Assembly: GCF_003254565.1 (NCBI RefSeq)
Contig: NZ_QJRI01000165.1
Span: 45,027-109,026 of the forward strand
Direction: 5' to 3'
Length of the DNA stretch: 64,000 bases
Source of the DNA: Flavobacterium nitrogenifigens
Lineage (GTDB): Bacteria; Bacteroidota; Bacteroidia; Flavobacteriales; Flavobacteriaceae
How positions within the stretch are numbered: position 1 is the first letter of the stretch; each line of letters begins with the position of its first letter. The notes under the pieces are model-generated. The model did no database searches and was not told where the DNA came from. It saw only the letters and a program-made list of their open reading frames with translations. Below, one piece after another: positions 8,298 to 17,730 of this stretch. Position numbers and translations under genes: made by a program.

Positions 8298-9874
8298 TGA
8301 AATTTAATCCAAAATATTTGCCAATAGTCATAGGAGCAACCTTTGCTCTTGGAACAATTGCCGGAAGCTTAATGAATGCTCCCGCAAGCGAACAGCTTTT
8401 GGCTAAAAATTACTCTAAAACCAAACTTAATAAGCTTATTGATTTTATCAATACCGAATATGTTGATAGTGTCAATACCGATTCGATTGTAAATCTTACG
8501 GTCGATAATATACTTTCTAAATTAGATCCGCATTCGGTTTATATTCCGCCAAGCGAACAAGCTGAGGTTGCCGAAAGCATGAAAGGTGATTTCGTGGGTA
8601 TCGGAATCAATTTTTATATGTATAAAGATTCGGTTGCGATTATAAAACCAGTTGAAAATGGGCCTTCAGCAAAAGCAGGAATAAAATCTGGCGATCGAAT
8701 TCTATTTGCAGGAAAAACCAAATTGTATGGCAGAAAATTGCCTTCAGATAGTTTATTCTCCAAATTAAAAGGACTTCAAGGTTCAGAAATTGAATTGACT
8801 GTTTTTAGAAAATCAGAACAGAAGAAACTGAAATTTAAAGTTAAGCGGGACGTTATTCCGATTAAAAGCGTTGATGCTTCTATGCTGCTTGGAAATAATA
8901 TCGGCTATATCAAAATAAACCGTTTTGCAGAATCCACTTTTAATGAGTTTAAAACTGGTTTAACAAGATTAAAGCAAAAAGGAATTCAATCGCTTGTAAT
9001 TGACCTGCGAGATAATGGTGGCGGTTATATGGAAGAAGCGATTGCCATTGCAGATGAATTTTTAAAAGACAAACAGTTAATTGTTTTCACTAAAAGCAAA
9101 AACGGTTCAACCGAAAAAACATATGCAACAAAAGCAGGAAGTTTTGAAACTGGAAAAGTGTATGTTTTAATTAATGAAAACAGTGCTTCTGCAAGCGAAA
9201 TTTTAGCTGGAGCCATTCAAGATAATGATCGTGGAACTATTGTTGGACGCCGTTCTTTTGGAAAAGGTCTCGTTCAAAGAGAAATGGATTTTAATGACGG
9301 ATCAGCAGTAAGATTGACTGTAGCTCGTTATTATACACCAACAGGAAGATCGATTCAGAAACCATATAAAAAAGGAAACGAAGAGTATTTTAAAGAATCA
9401 GAGTCTAGAATTGCTACTGGAGAATTATATGCAAAAGACAGCATAAAAGTGGCCGATTCTTTAAAATTTAAAACTCCTAAAGGAAAAATAGTATACGGCG
9501 GCGGCGGAATCGTTCCGGACGTTTTTGTACCGATGGAAGCAGAGCACGGAAATGAAAATGTTGCTTATTTGCTGCAAACAGGAATTGTGGGACATTTTGT
9601 TTTTGAAGAATTAGATAAAAATAGAAATGCTTTTGCAGGAGATAATTTCAATGCGTTTTTGACTAAAATGAAGAATTCAGATCTTTATTTTAAAAGATTC
9701 AAGAATTACATTTTGATGACAGGCTTGGATTTGAAATTAGACAAAACAAAAGCGCTAGTAAACCGCCATATTACGGCTGAATTTGCACGACAGCTGTTTG
9801 GCGAATTGTATTATTATGATGTAATCTTAAAAGAAGATGCCATGATAAAAACAATTCTGACTCCGAAGAAATAA
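8297..9874 (+). CDS. S41 family C-terminal processing peptidase
   Basis: A 525-residue periplasmic serine protease of the CtpA/Prc family. It has an N-terminal hydrophobic anchor (YLPIVIGATFALGTIAGSLM), a PDZ domain at about residues 95-170 (GDFVGIGINFYMYKDSVAII, PSAKAGIKSGDRILF), and a peptidase core with IDLRDNGGGYMEEAI, NENSASASEILAGAIQDN holding the catalytic Ser and SFGKGLVQ holding the catalytic Lys. Both catalytic residues are present, so it should be active, cutting C-terminal tails of exported proteins. It overlaps the dCMP deaminase stop by one base and is followed by an NTF2-like gene 16 bases later. Confidence 0.92.
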   Translation: MKFNPKYLPIVIGATFALGTIAGSLMNAPASEQLLAKNYSKTKLNKLIDFINTEYVDSVNTDSIVNLTVDNILSKLDPHSVYIPPSEQAEVAESMKGDFVGIGINFYMYKDSVAIIKPVENGPSAKAGIKSGDRILFAGKTKLYGRKLPSDSLFSKLKGLQGSEIELTVFRKSEQKKLKFKVKRDVIPIKSVDASMLLGNNIGYIKINRFAESTFNEFKTGLTRLKQKGIQSLVIDLRDNGGGYMEEAIAIADEFLKDKQLIVFTKSKNGSTEKTYATKAGSFETGKVYVLINENSASASEILAGAIQDNDRGTIVGRRSFGKGLVQREMDFNDGSAVRLTVARYYTPTGRSIQKPYKKGNEEYFKESESRIATGELYAKDSIKVADSLKFKTPKGKIVYGGGGIVPDVFVPMEAEHGNENVAYLLQTGIVGHFVFEELDKNRNAFAGDNFNAFLTKMKNSDLYFKRFKNYILMTGLDLKLDKTKALVNRHITAEFARQLFGELYYYDVILKEDAMIKTILTPKK

Positions 9875-9890
9875 CTTCAATCCTTATATC

Positions 9891-10256
9891 ATGAAAATAG
9901 AAACCGTTGTTGATGCAGAAATCGAACTCTTGACTGCAATTAAAAAATCGGATGTTATGGCTTTGGAAACAATCCTTCATGATGATTTATTGTTTAATAT
10001 GCCCGACGGACAAACCATCACTAAAGATTTCGATTTACAAACATACCGTTCTGGAAAGATTAAAATCGATTCATTGGAAGGTTCAGATCAAATCGTGAAT
10101 ATAATTGGCGATTCGGCTGTAGTTACTGTTACAGTCGCGTTAAAAGGAGCTTATGATGGTAATCCGATTAATGGAGTTTTCAAGTACATAAGAGTCTGGA
10201 AAAAAGTAGGGAAAAATTTAAAAGTTATAGCAGGAAGCTGTGTTCAGCTGGCGTAA
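9891..10256 (+). CDS. NTF2-like (DUF4440-type) protein
   Basis: A 121-residue protein with the cone-shaped alpha+beta barrel pattern of the NTF2/SnoaL group: an N-terminal helix (EIELLTAIKKSDVMALETIL), HDDLLFNMPDGQTITKDF, and C-terminal strands GDSAVVTVTVALKGAYDG and KYIRVWKKVGKNLKVIAGS. The DUF4440 subfamily is known for small-molecule binding or weak enzymatic roles; no catalytic set can be named. It follows the S41 protease by 16 bases and is probably in its operon. Confidence 0.78.
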   Translation: MKIETVVDAEIELLTAIKKSDVMALETILHDDLLFNMPDGQTITKDFDLQTYRSGKIKIDSLEGSDQIVNIIGDSAVVTVTVALKGAYDGNPINGVFKYIRVWKKVGKNLKVIAGSCVQLA

Positions 10257-10346
10257 AGTTTGGAAACCATAAATAATATAAACTTAAAATAAGACCTAGC
10301 GAACCTAGCGTAAATCTTTGCGAACTTCGCGGTTAAACTAAAATAT

Positions 10347-10664
10347 ATGAAAAATCTAAAAAGAATAAGTTTTCTAGTACTTTTAATGACTTTTGTAATT
10401 TCTTGCACAACTATGAAAAATGATGCGAATGCTGTAGTTACAGGAAAAGTGGATGGTATAGAAGCTGGTAAAGATGGTTACACGGCTAAAATTACCACAG
10501 ACGCCAAAGAGGTATATTTTGCCACAATTAGTATTGTAAACGTTGGCGGACCTCAAAACTACAAACAATTAAAAATTGGAGATGTGGCGTCTGTAAAAGG
10601 AGAAAAATGGAAAACTGAAGAGGAAAACCATATCAAGGTAACAGAAATCGTTTCGGTTAAATAG
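10347..10664 (+). CDS. Small lipoprotein, unknown function
   Basis: A 105-residue lipoprotein. The signal ends with LVLLMTFVISC, a proper lipobox with the lipidated Cys at residue 20. The mature part is about 85 residues and has GKVDGIEAGKDGYTAKITT and IGDVASVKGEKWKTEE, which looks like a small OB-like beta barrel (sequence VKGEKW as in single-stranded-binding or DUF4369-like folds), but I cannot name a family with confidence. The 90-base gap before it contains a degenerate CTTTGCGAACTT repeat. Confidence 0.65.
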   Translation: MKNLKRISFLVLLMTFVISCTTMKNDANAVVTGKVDGIEAGKDGYTAKITTDAKEVYFATISIVNVGGPQNYKQLKIGDVASVKGEKWKTEEENHIKVTEIVSVK

Positions 10665-10683
10665 ACGACCATGCAAAAAAAAA

Positions 10684-10826
10684 CATTAAGAGATTAAGTT
10701 TATTAAGCTGCAAGGCTTGTTTTCTTAATATCTTAATGGTTTTTTTGTTTAGTTTTTTTTTCTTAATGAAACTTGATAATTAAGTTTCCGTCAGAATAAA
10801 ACTTAATTTTTCTTAATCTCTTAATG
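10684..10826. repeat. Inverted repeat between convergent genes
   Basis: Perfect 15-bp arms at 10684-10698 (CATTAAGAGATTAAG) and 10812-10826 (its complement) enclose further TCTTAAT words. The element fills the gap between the lipoprotein gene and the minus-strand FAD protein gene and may act as a bidirectional terminator or as a mobile palindrome. Confidence 0.7.
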
Positions 10827-10840
10827 GTAAAAACAAAAAA

Positions 10841-11446
10841 TTATCGAATACTATCGTGAGCGTGAGTCTGTACGCCGTTATTCCATAAAGTAAGAATATC
10901 TGTTGCTACAGCCGCGCCACTTCCGGCAGCAATTGCCAATTGGCTTCTCCAGCCAGCTAAAGTTCCGATTACATAAATGCCGTCAGCCACTTTATGATCT
11001 TCGTTTTTAAGCTGAATACGCTGTTTTTCTGGAAGAGCTTTTTTATGAGGTTCAACAAATTGCATTAAACCTTCAATGTCGAAAGTATTAGCAGAACCAA
11101 TTCCAATTACGATATTTCTTGTTTGGTATGAATTCTTGTTTGTCACCACGGTAAATTCAGGATAGCTCCCCTCAATTTTTATTACCTTTTCATTTGGAAT
11201 CTGAGTAATGTGCGGGTAAGTTATGGCTAAATCCTGAGTGCTTTCAGTTAAAAGTTCAGAACCTAATTTTCCTGGTGTAATTCCGTAAGCGTTATAAAAT
11301 ATTGCCTCTTGTAAAGAAGAATTTTTCTGGTGGGTAAAAATTCCGATTTTTTTATCAGTAACAAAAGTTTTGTTTTTTGCGGACCCTAAGACAAGAGCAC
11401 AAGACATGCCTGATACTCCTCCGCCGATAATTAAAACATCAAACAT
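10841..11446 (-). CDS. Short FAD-dependent oxidoreductase-like protein
   Basis: A 201-residue protein resembling thioredoxin reductase without its NADPH domain. The FAD dinucleotide-binding motif is FDVLIIGGGVSGMSCALVLG at the start, and the C-terminal FAD contact is DGIYVIGTLAGWRSQLAIAA. A full thioredoxin reductase has about 310 residues with a central NADPH-binding domain and a CxxC redox pair; neither is present here, so this may be an FAD-binding relative with another partner rather than a disulfide reductase. I chose the ATG at 11446 because it places the GxGxxG motif at the usual distance. An ATG 15 bases upstream, overlapping the preceding gene, is also possible. Confidence 0.75.
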   Translation of the reverse strand: MFDVLIIGGGVSGMSCALVLGSAKNKTFVTDKKIGIFTHQKNSSLQEAIFYNAYGITPGKLGSELLTESTQDLAITYPHITQIPNEKVIKIEGSYPEFTVVTNKNSYQTRNIVIGIGSANTFDIEGLMQFVEPHKKALPEKQRIQLKNEDHKVADGIYVIGTLAGWRSQLAIAAGSGAAVATDILTLWNNGVQTHAHDSIR

Positions 11447-11447
11447 A

Positions 11448-11651
11448 TTATCTGTTGTCATTCATTTTTTCTTCAATTCTTTTTGAAATTCTAAAAATCA
11501 AAAGAATCAAAACAGCGCAAAATGAAGCGGCGATTCCAATAAAAGCTACCATACTATCTCCTTGAAAAGGGTTTTGAAAGTCTAATAGCGTAATATTAAA
11601 AACGATTAAAGCTAATGCCAAAAGCACTAAGATTGAAGTGAAAATTTTCAT
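11448..11651 (-). CDS. Small two-helix membrane protein, unknown
   Basis: A 67-residue protein with two hydrophobic segments, about residues 2-22 (KIFTSILVLLALALIVFNI) and 34-55 (MVAFIGIAASFCAVLILLIFRI), followed by a charged tail (SKRIEEKMNDNR). Its stop codon lies one base before the ATG chosen for the FAD protein, so the two form a tight pair, probably co-translated. The function is unknown. Confidence 0.6.
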   Translation of the reverse strand: MKIFTSILVLLALALIVFNITLLDFQNPFQGDSMVAFIGIAASFCAVLILLIFRISKRIEEKMNDNR

Positions 11652-11758
11652 AAGGTTGTTTTTGTTTTTGCCTAAAATAATAAAGTAGAACTTTATGGGG
11701 AAATTGCCTTAAAGTTGTATTTTAGAAATTTTACGGGGTAAATTTATAAAAATAAAAT

Positions 11759-12337
11759 TTAGACAAACAAACCTTTAACATTAGCAGCGAATAATTTAAC
11801 AGCAATTGCTAAAAGTATTACTCCAAATGTCTTGCGAACTACTCCAAGTCCGTTCTCTCCTAATAGATTTTCGATTTTTTTAGAAGACTTCAAAACGATG
11901 TAAACCAAGATGATATTTAGTACAATTGCAATGATAATATTAATCGTATGAAACTGAGATCGAAGTGATAATAAGGTGGTCATGGTTCCCGCTCCAGCGA
12001 TTAGAGGAAAAGCCAAGGGTACAATAGAAGCAGATCCTGGTTCTTCATCACGATAAATTCTGATTCCTAAAATCATTTCCAAAGCCAGAAAGAATAAAAC
12101 GAAAGATCCTGCAACAGCAAACGAATGAACATCGATACCAATTAAATTTAGTAAACCTTCTCCAACAAAAAGAAAAACAATCATAATTGCTCCGGCAACA
12201 ATAGAAGCTTTTTCAGATTCGATGTGTCCGACTTTAGCTCTTAAATTCACAATAATCGGAATTGAACCAACAATATCAATTACGGCAAAAAGCACCATAC
12301 TAACGGTAATGATTTCTTTAAAATCGATTTCTAACAT
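11759..12337 (-). CDS. MarC family integral membrane protein
   Basis: A 192-residue protein with six hydrophobic helices. The sequence MVLFAVIDIVGSIPIIVNLR, VPLAFPLIAGAGTMTTLLSL and FGVILLAIAVKLFAANVKG are characteristic of the MarC/YhgN family (typical length 190-220). The transport substrate of this family is not established, and the old link to multiple antibiotic resistance has been questioned. I start at the ATG at 12337 because MLEIDFKEIITVSM is the usual beginning; the longer frame from 12373 is mostly spacer. A TACTTTTG box (minus strand, 12371-12378) is close upstream. Confidence 0.85.
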   Translation of the reverse strand: MLEIDFKEIITVSMVLFAVIDIVGSIPIIVNLRAKVGHIESEKASIVAGAIMIVFLFVGEGLLNLIGIDVHSFAVAGSFVLFFLALEMILGIRIYRDEEPGSASIVPLAFPLIAGAGTMTTLLSLRSQFHTINIIIAIVLNIILVYIVLKSSKKIENLLGENGLGVVRKTFGVILLAIAVKLFAANVKGLFV

Positions 12338-12478
12338 ATCGCTTTGATTTTTAGGGTTTAAAAACTGCTGCAAAAGTAGTTAATAAAGTTAGGGGTTTTT
12401 TCGTTACAATGTATTTTTGTTATAAAAACATGTTTTATTGGTTAAAAAAGTGATATTTGTAACAATTGTGGTTTTTGC

Positions 12479-12570
12479 CACAAAGTTTCACAAAGATTTT
12501 TCGCAAAGATTCGCGAAGTAATATTTTTTAAAATGGCAATATTCGATAGAAATCTTTGTGGAACTCTGTG
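12479..12570. repeat. Imperfect inverted repeat (CACAAAG words)
   Basis: Arms at 12479-12498 and 12551-12570 match as complements at 18 of 20 positions. The gap between marC and the DUF3109 gene (12338-12655) otherwise holds only AT-rich sequence and a promoter. It looks like a looser member of the GCCAC palindrome family. Confidence 0.6.
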
Positions 12571-12619
12571 TTTAGCTTTGTGAATCTCTGTGATACATTT
12601 TTTATCTGCTTTCTTTGAC

Positions 12620-12627
12620 TATCTTTG
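12620..12627 (+). promoter_or_regulatory. -7 element for DUF3109 gene
   Basis: TATCTTTG followed by CAC, 28 bases before the ATG, is a perfect match to TAnnTTTG. The upstream TTTG element is not clear; a T-run is in its place. Confidence 0.5.
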
Positions 12628-12655
12628 CACTTTATAAATTACAGTATTAAATATC

Positions 12656-13225
12656 ATGTTTCAGTTAGGTAAAACTATTATTTCAGAGGACATTCTGGAA
12701 AAAGAATTTGTGTGCAACTTGTCTGCTTGTAAAGGAGCTTGTTGCGTTGATGGAGATGCGGGCGCGCCTTTGAATGAGGCTGAAACTAAAATCTTAGAAG
12801 AAATTTATCCAAAAGTGAAACCTTTTTTACGAAAAGAAGGAATAGAGGCAATCGAAGCTCAAGGAACTTGGGTAAAAGGAACTGATGGTGATCTTGAAAC
12901 TCCGCTTATTGATAATAAAGATTGCGCTTACGTAATTTTTGACGGAAAAACGGCACTTTGCGGAATCGAACAAGCTTATAACGAAGGAATCGTAGATTGG
13001 AAAAAACCAGTTTCTTGTCATTTATATCCAATTCGTGTAAAAGACTTCACAGAATTTGCGGCGGTAAATTATGATAAATGGGATATCTGTGATGATGCCT
13101 GTTCGTTAGGGAAAGAATTAGAAGTTCCAGTTTACAAATTTGTAAAAGAAGCACTGATTAGACGCTTTGGCGAAGATTGGTATTTGGAACTTGAAAAAGT
13201 AGCTGAAGAACTTAAAAATTCGTAA
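12656..13225 (+). CDS. DUF3109 family cysteine-rich protein
   Basis: A 189-residue cytoplasmic protein. The amino end is [22 protein letters not shown], with three Cys in CxxxxCxxxCC arrangement, and further conserved Cys in [29 protein letters not shown] and [11 protein letters not shown]. This is the DUF3109 pattern, related to the zinc/iron-chelating CxxCxxCC (YkgJ) proteins. A role in metal binding or Fe-S chemistry is inferred; no reaction is known. The gene has its own promoter box 28 bases upstream. Confidence 0.85.
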   Translation: MFQLGKTIISEDILEKEFVCNLSACKGACCVDGDAGAPLNEAETKILEEIYPKVKPFLRKEGIEAIEAQGTWVKGTDGDLETPLIDNKDCAYVIFDGKTALCGIEQAYNEGIVDWKKPVSCHLYPIRVKDFTEFAAVNYDKWDICDDACSLGKELEVPVYKFVKEALIRRFGEDWYLELEKVAEELKNS

Positions 13226-13561
13226 AAACCTACAATCAAAATGATGGTCTTTTTGACTACAAGTTTTGACTCGAAAAAATAAAGTTTTGACTCAAAAAAA
13301 ACTTTTTAAAACTATTTAAAATTTCTTGCATTTTATTCTAAAAAGTCTATATTTTACAGGGCTTTTGAAGGGTGAAATAGCTATTAAATCATTCATTTGC
13401 AGTAAATTAATTATTGTCTGAAAAATTTTTCAAATTTTAGCCTTTGTTAAAAACTACGCCCGATTGTGAATAAGTTTGGCTTTTATTTTTGACGTGAAAT
13501 GACAATCTTTGTAGTGCACTGAATGTGTAAAAATTCAATAAAAAAATTAACAGAATCTGTC
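13226..13561. other. Intergenic region upstream of nrdB
   Basis: A 336-base AT-rich gap. It contains direct repeats AAGTTTTGACTC at 13261-13272 and 13282-13293, each followed by an A-run, with a partial copy TTTTGACTAC at 13251-13260. Near the start codon is an imperfect -7 box AATCTTTG at 13504-13511, but with no well-spaced TTG. No gene is seen. Confidence 0.5.
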
Positions 13562-14539
13562 ATGTCACAAATCGAACCAATATTACAAGAAAATAAAAAT
13601 CGTTTCGTTATTTTTCCGATTAAACATCATGACATTTGGGAGTGGTATAAAAAGATGGAAGCGAGTTTTTGGACTGCAGAAGAAATCGATTTACACCAAG
13701 ATTTGACAGACTGGAATAATAAATTGAATGATGATGAAAGATATTTCATTAAACATATTCTTGCATTCTTTGCTGCTTCTGACGGAATCGTAAATGAGAA
13801 TTTGGCTGAGAACTTTGTAAATGAAGTTCAATATGCTGAAGCGAAGTTTTTCTATGGTTTCCAGATTATGATGGAAAACATTCACAGTGAAACGTATTCT
13901 TTATTAATTGATACTTACGTTAAAGATGAAGCTGAGAAAACAGAATTGTTTAATGCTTTAGAAGTTTTTCCTGCTATTGCTAAAAAAGGAGAATGGGCTT
14001 TAAAATGGATCGAGTCTGATTCATTTGCTGAAAGACTTATTGCTTTTGCTGCAGTTGAAGGAATCTTTTTCTCAGGAGCTTTCTGTTCAATTTATTGGTT
14101 GAAAAAACGTGGTTTAATGCCAGGTTTGACTTTCTCTAATGAGCTGATTTCTCGTGACGAAGGTGTACATTGTGATTTTGCAGTTCACTTGCACAATCAT
14201 CACTTGGTTAACAAAGTTCCAAAAGATAGAATCAAAGAAATCATTGTTGACGCCTTAGATATCGAAAGACAATTTGTTACAGAATCTCTTCCGGTAAGTT
14301 TAATTGGTATGAATGCTACTTTGATGACGCAATATCTAGAATTTGTTGCTGATAGATTATTAGTAGAATTGGGTTGCGAGCGTGTGTATGGATCAGCGAA
14401 TCCGTTTGATTTCATGGACATGATTTCTCTTCAAGGAAAAACCAATTTCTTTGAAAAACGTGTTGCAGAGTATCAAAAATCTGGTGTAATGAACACAGAT
14501 AGTGATGCTCAGAAAATTTCATTTGATGCAGATTTTTAG
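13562..14539 (+). CDS. nrdB: Ribonucleoside-diphosphate reductase small (beta) subunit
   Basis: The radical-storing subunit of class I ribonucleotide reductase, forming a dimer that passes a radical to NrdA. At 325 residues it has the family's length. Diiron ligands are visible: the Asp/Glu in [25 protein letters not shown] with the radical Tyr region, [13 protein letters not shown], and [14 protein letters not shown] carrying the E-x2-H pair. I start at [15 protein letters not shown] (13562) because the upstream 13 codons are unlike homologues. nrdA follows after a 263-base structured spacer, an unusually large gap for subunits that must be made together. Confidence 0.94.
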   Translation: MSQIEPILQENKNRFVIFPIKHHDIWEWYKKMEASFWTAEEIDLHQDLTDWNNKLNDDERYFIKHILAFFAASDGIVNENLAENFVNEVQYAEAKFFYGFQIMMENIHSETYSLLIDTYVKDEAEKTELFNALEVFPAIAKKGEWALKWIESDSFAERLIAFAAVEGIFFSGAFCSIYWLKKRGLMPGLTFSNELISRDEGVHCDFAVHLHNHHLVNKVPKDRIKEIIVDALDIERQFVTESLPVSLIGMNATLMTQYLEFVADRLLVELGCERVYGSANPFDFMDMISLQGKTNFFEKRVAEYQKSGVMNTDSDAQKISFDADF

Positions 14540-14802
14540 ACAACAAAAATACTTTTAGCGACTGTTCTTCAAGAGACGCTGAAAAAAGATTACAAGAATA
14601 TTTTAAGGTTGAGTCTCTTTCCCCAAATCGTAGATTCAATAACAATTTTTGACGTATTTAAGTTCGGTTTTCGAATTTGAAACGAGTAACTATTGAGAAT
14701 TTGGTAATTCTCAAAAAATAATTTAAAAACACGCAATGTTTAAGTACTGGAGTCCGTTCTCTAGTTACTTTCATTTTTTCAATAACTATAAATGGTAAGC
14801 TT
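14540..14802 (+). other. Spacer between nrdB and nrdA
   Basis: This 263-base gap contains a strong hairpin (TTGAGAATT, short loop, TAATTCTCAA at about 14694-14716) and a pair of arms AAGAGAC / GTCTCTT about 45 bases apart. No reading frame of note and no T-run terminator is present. It may be a processing or stability element of the nrdBA mRNA. Confidence 0.4.
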
Positions 14803-17196
14803 ATGTATGTAGTAAAAAGAGATGGCCACAGAGAGCCCGTAATGTTTGATAAGATTACAGAAAGAATCAAAAAATTGTGTTACGGCTTGAATGAGCTCGT
14901 AGATCCAGTTAAGGTAGCTATGAGAGTTATCGAAGGATTGTATGATGGGGTTTCGACTTCTGAATTGGATAATCTTGCAGCAGAAACGGCGGCTTCTATG
15001 ACTATTGCGCATCCAGATTATGCTCAATTGGCAGCTCGTGTAGCAATTTCTAACCTGCATTCAAATACCAAAAAATCTTTCTCAGAAACGATGAAAGATA
15101 TGTATCACTATGTAAACCCGAGAAATGGTCAAGATGCGCCATTAATTGCTGATGATGTTTACAAAGTAATTCAGGAAAATGCTGCTTTTTTAGATTCTCA
15201 TATCATTTATACAAGAGATTTTAATTACGATTACTTTGGTTTTAAAACCTTAGAGCGTTCTTATCTTCTTAAAATAAACGGAAAAATCGTGGAGCGTCCG
15301 CAGCACATGTTAATGCGTGTTTCTGTTGGTATTCACTTAGACGATTTAAAATCGGTTATTGAAACTTACGACTTAATGTCTAAAAAGTTCTTTACGCATG
15401 CAACACCAACGTTGTTCAACGCAGGAACCCCAAAACCTCAAATGTCTTCTTGTTTCCTTTTAGCAATGCAAGATGATAGTATTGACGGAATTTACGATAC
15501 ATTAAAACAAACAGCAAAAATCTCGCAGTCAGCGGGGGGAATTGGACTTTCTATTCATAACGTTCGTGCAACTGGATCTTACATTCGCGGTACAAACGGA
15601 ACTTCAAACGGAATTGTTCCGATGTTGAGAGTTTTCAACGATACTGCTCGTTATGTAGATCAAGGTGGTGGAAAACGTAAAGGAAGTTTTGCGATTTACA
15701 TCGAAACTTGGCATGCTGATATCTTTGATTTCTTAGATTTAAAGAAAAATACAGGAAAAGAAGAAATGCGCGCAAGAGATTTATTCTTCGCGATGTGGAC
15801 TTCAGATTTATTCATGAAACGTGTTCAGGAAGATTCAACTTGGACTTTAATGTGTCCAAACGAATGTCCAGGATTGTATGATGTTTATGGAGAAGAATTT
15901 GAAGCTTTATACACTGATTACGAATTTCAAGGAAAAGGAAGAAAAACAATCCGAGCTCGTGAATTATGGGAGAAAATCCTAGAATCTCAAATCGAGACTG
16001 GAACGCCATATATGTTGTACAAAGATGCAGCAAACCGTAAATCGAACCACAAGAATTTAGGAACTATTCGTTCTTCTAACTTGTGTACAGAGATTATGGA
16101 GTTTACATCTAAAGATGAAATTGCAGTTTGTAACTTGGCTTCAATCTCTTTGCCAATGTTTATTGATAACGGACAATTTGATCACCAAGCGCTTTACAAT
16201 GTTACAAAACGTGTAACTCGTAACTTGAACAAAGTAATCGACAGAAATTACTATCCGGTAAAAGAAGCAGAAAATTCTAATATGCGTCACCGTCCAGTTG
16301 GATTAGGTGTACAAGGTTTAGCAGATGCTTTCATTATGTTGCGTATGCCGTTTACAAGTGATGAAGCCAAAAAATTAAATCAAGAGATTTTCGAAACTTT
16401 ATATTTCGCTGCTGTAACCGCTTCTATGGAAATGGCAAAAGAAGAAGGTCCATATTCAACTTTCGAAGGTTCGCCAATGTCTCAAGGAGAATTCCAACAC
16501 AATATGTGGGGAATGAAAGATGAAGAATTATCTGGCCGTTGGGACTGGGCTTCATTAAGAAAAGAAGTTGTAGAGCATGGAGTTCGTAACTCTTTATTAG
16601 TTGCGCCAATGCCAACTGCTTCTACTTCTCAAATCTTAGGAAACAACGAAGCTTTTGAACCATATACATCAAACATTTACACACGTCGTGTATTGTCTGG
16701 AGAATTCATCGTAGTAAACAAACATTTACTAGAAGATTTAGTAAAACTTGGTTTATGGAACGAAGATTTGAAACAAGAAATTATGCGTCATAATGGATCT
16801 GTTCAAAATATTGATAAGATTCCGCAAGACTTAAAAGATCTTTATAAAACAGTTTGGGAAATGTCGATGAAAGATATTATCGATATGTCTCGTCAAAGAG
16901 GATATTTTATTGACCAGTCTCAATCGTTGAACTTGTTCATGCAGGATGCAAACTATTCTAAACTGACTTCAATGCACTTCTATGCTTGGCAATCTGGTTT
17001 AAAAACAGGAATGTATTATCTAAGAACAAAAGCGGCTGTAGATGCGATTAAATTCACATTAAACAACGATAAAAAAGAAGAAACAGCTCCGTCATTAGTT
17101 GCAGAAACTGAAGCAATCAGCGTTGAGGATTACAAAGCGATGTTGCTTAAAGCACAAGCTGCAGATCCTGAGGATTGTGAAATGTGTGGGTCTTAA
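14803..17196 (+). CDS. nrdA: Ribonucleoside-diphosphate reductase large (alpha) subunit
   Basis: The catalytic subunit of class I ribonucleotide reductase, converting ribonucleoside diphosphates to deoxy forms. It is 797 residues. It begins with an ATP-cone ([20 protein letters not shown]), which senses ATP/dATP; the catalytic domain shows [36 protein letters not shown], the NLCTEIME and [11 protein letters not shown] active-site region, and [14 protein letters not shown]. The C-terminal PEDCEMCGS has the CxxC pair that re-reduces the active site. The gene ends at a hairpin terminator (17239-17271). Confidence 0.96.
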   Translation: MYVVKRDGHREPVMFDKITERIKKLCYGLNELVDPVKVAMRVIEGLYDGVSTSELDNLAAETAASMTIAHPDYAQLAARVAISNLHSNTKKSFSETMKDMYHYVNPRNGQDAPLIADDVYKVIQENAAFLDSHIIYTRDFNYDYFGFKTLERSYLLKINGKIVERPQHMLMRVSVGIHLDDLKSVIETYDLMSKKFFTHATPTLFNAGTPKPQMSSCFLLAMQDDSIDGIYDTLKQTAKISQSAGGIGLSIHNVRATGSYIRGTNGTSNGIVPMLRVFNDTARYVDQGGGKRKGSFAIYIETWHADIFDFLDLKKNTGKEEMRARDLFFAMWTSDLFMKRVQEDSTWTLMCPNECPGLYDVYGEEFEALYTDYEFQGKGRKTIRARELWEKILESQIETGTPYMLYKDAANRKSNHKNLGTIRSSNLCTEIMEFTSKDEIAVCNLASISLPMFIDNGQFDHQALYNVTKRVTRNLNKVIDRNYYPVKEAENSNMRHRPVGLGVQGLADAFIMLRMPFTSDEAKKLNQEIFETLYFAAVTASMEMAKEEGPYSTFEGSPMSQGEFQHNMWGMKDEELSGRWDWASLRKEVVEHGVRNSLLVAPMPTASTSQILGNNEAFEPYTSNIYTRRVLSGEFIVVNKHLLEDLVKLGLWNEDLKQEIMRHNGSVQNIDKIPQDLKDLYKTVWEMSMKDIIDMSRQRGYFIDQSQSLNLFMQDANYSKLTSMHFYAWQSGLKTGMYYLRTKAAVDAIKFTLNNDKKEETAPSLVAETEAISVEDYKAMLLKAQAADPEDCEMCGS

Positions 17197-17238
17197 TTAT
17201 TTTAGATTTTAGATTTTAGATTTTTAATTTAATATACG

Positions 17239-17271
17239 AAAAGCAGTTATTGTAATGATAGCTGCTTTTTT
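17239..17271 (+). terminator. Terminator of nrdA
   Basis: AAAAGCAG(T)TAT pairs with ATA(G)CTGCTTTT, followed by a T-run. It lies 43 bases after the nrdA stop. Confidence 0.65.
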
Positions 17272-17282
17272 ATGTTTTAATT

Positions 17283-17376
17283 TTCGCCACAAATTCACGA
17301 ATTTTATTTTTTAAATCTGTGAAATTTGAATTAAATAACCACAATGATTTGAGTCAATTCGTGAATTCGTGGCGAA
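17283..17376. repeat. Inverted repeat of GCCACGAATT family
   Basis: Arms at 17283-17303 and 17356-17376 are complements with one mismatch (TTCGCCACAAATTCACGAA and partner). The next bases carry the phrase CTTAGAACC / CTTAGCAAC / CTTAGTCCC, a short run of related words. It is the second copy of the element seen at 4737. Confidence 0.75.
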
Positions 17377-17528
17377 AAAAACTTAGAACCTTAGCAACTC
17401 AGCATCTTAGTCCCTTAGAAAAAGCCATTATAAATATCTCATTTTAAGCCCATTTTTTTATATTATCATACAAAACCTGCTAAATTTGTTAAGAAATCCT
17501 TTTTTGTTTCATAAAATGCAATCTTTTT

Positions 17529-17559
17529 TTTGGTGCACTAAAAATAATTTATACATTCG
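17529..17559 (+). promoter_or_regulatory. Promoter of the phe/tyr operon leader
   Basis: TTTG at 17529-17532 followed after 19 bases by TACATTCG at 17552-17559, one mismatch from TAnnTTTG. The leader peptide ATG lies 29 bases beyond the -7 box. Confidence 0.5.
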
Positions 17560-17588
17560 CAGAGAATTTAAAACAAAACACAAACAAA

Positions 17589-17669
17589 ATGGCAAGTAAC
17601 CGTTTTTATTTTAGCAACAATTTTTATTTCTTCTTTAGTAGAAGTCAGGATTGTGCTATGGTTATTTGA
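17589..17669 (+). CDS. Phe/Tyr-rich leader peptide of attenuator
   Basis: A 26-codon open frame, MASNRFYFSNNFYFFFSRSQ and then DCAMVI, with six Phe and two Tyr codons packed into codons 6-16. It ends 67 bases before pheA. Such a composition is typical of attenuator leader peptides such as E. coli pheL, where ribosome stalling at Phe codons controls a downstream terminator. Here the segment TCAGGATTGT (17645-17654), inside the last third of the leader, is complementary to the left arm of the terminator. It is too short for usual gene calling, but the match of composition, hairpin and downstream Phe-synthesis gene makes it convincing. Residue counts are read directly. Confidence 0.85.
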   Translation: MASNRFYFSNNFYFFFSRSQDCAMVI

Positions 17670-17730
17670 GAAAAATTTTAAGACAAATAAAACTAATATA
17701 CAATCCTGATGCAAATCAGGATTTTTTTTT
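17645..17730 (+). promoter_or_regulatory. Phenylalanine attenuator: antiterminator and terminator
   Basis: Terminator: AATCCTGAT (17702-17710), loop GCAA, ATCAGGATT (17715-17723) and a T-run to 17730. Antiterminator: 17645-17654 (TCAGGATTGT) is perfectly complementary to 17700-17709 and so competes with the terminator. A ribosome stalled on the Phe codons before 17637 leaves 17645-17654 free to pair, which would keep transcription going into pheA; a ribosome that reaches the stop at 17669 would cover it. No second ribosome-independent sensor is visible. Confidence 0.8.

Noticed and set aside
13504..13511. AATCTTTG as the nrdB promoter -7 box
   Set aside because: First base does not fit TAnnTTTG and no TTG lies at 17-23 bases upstream, so it was not listed as a promoter.
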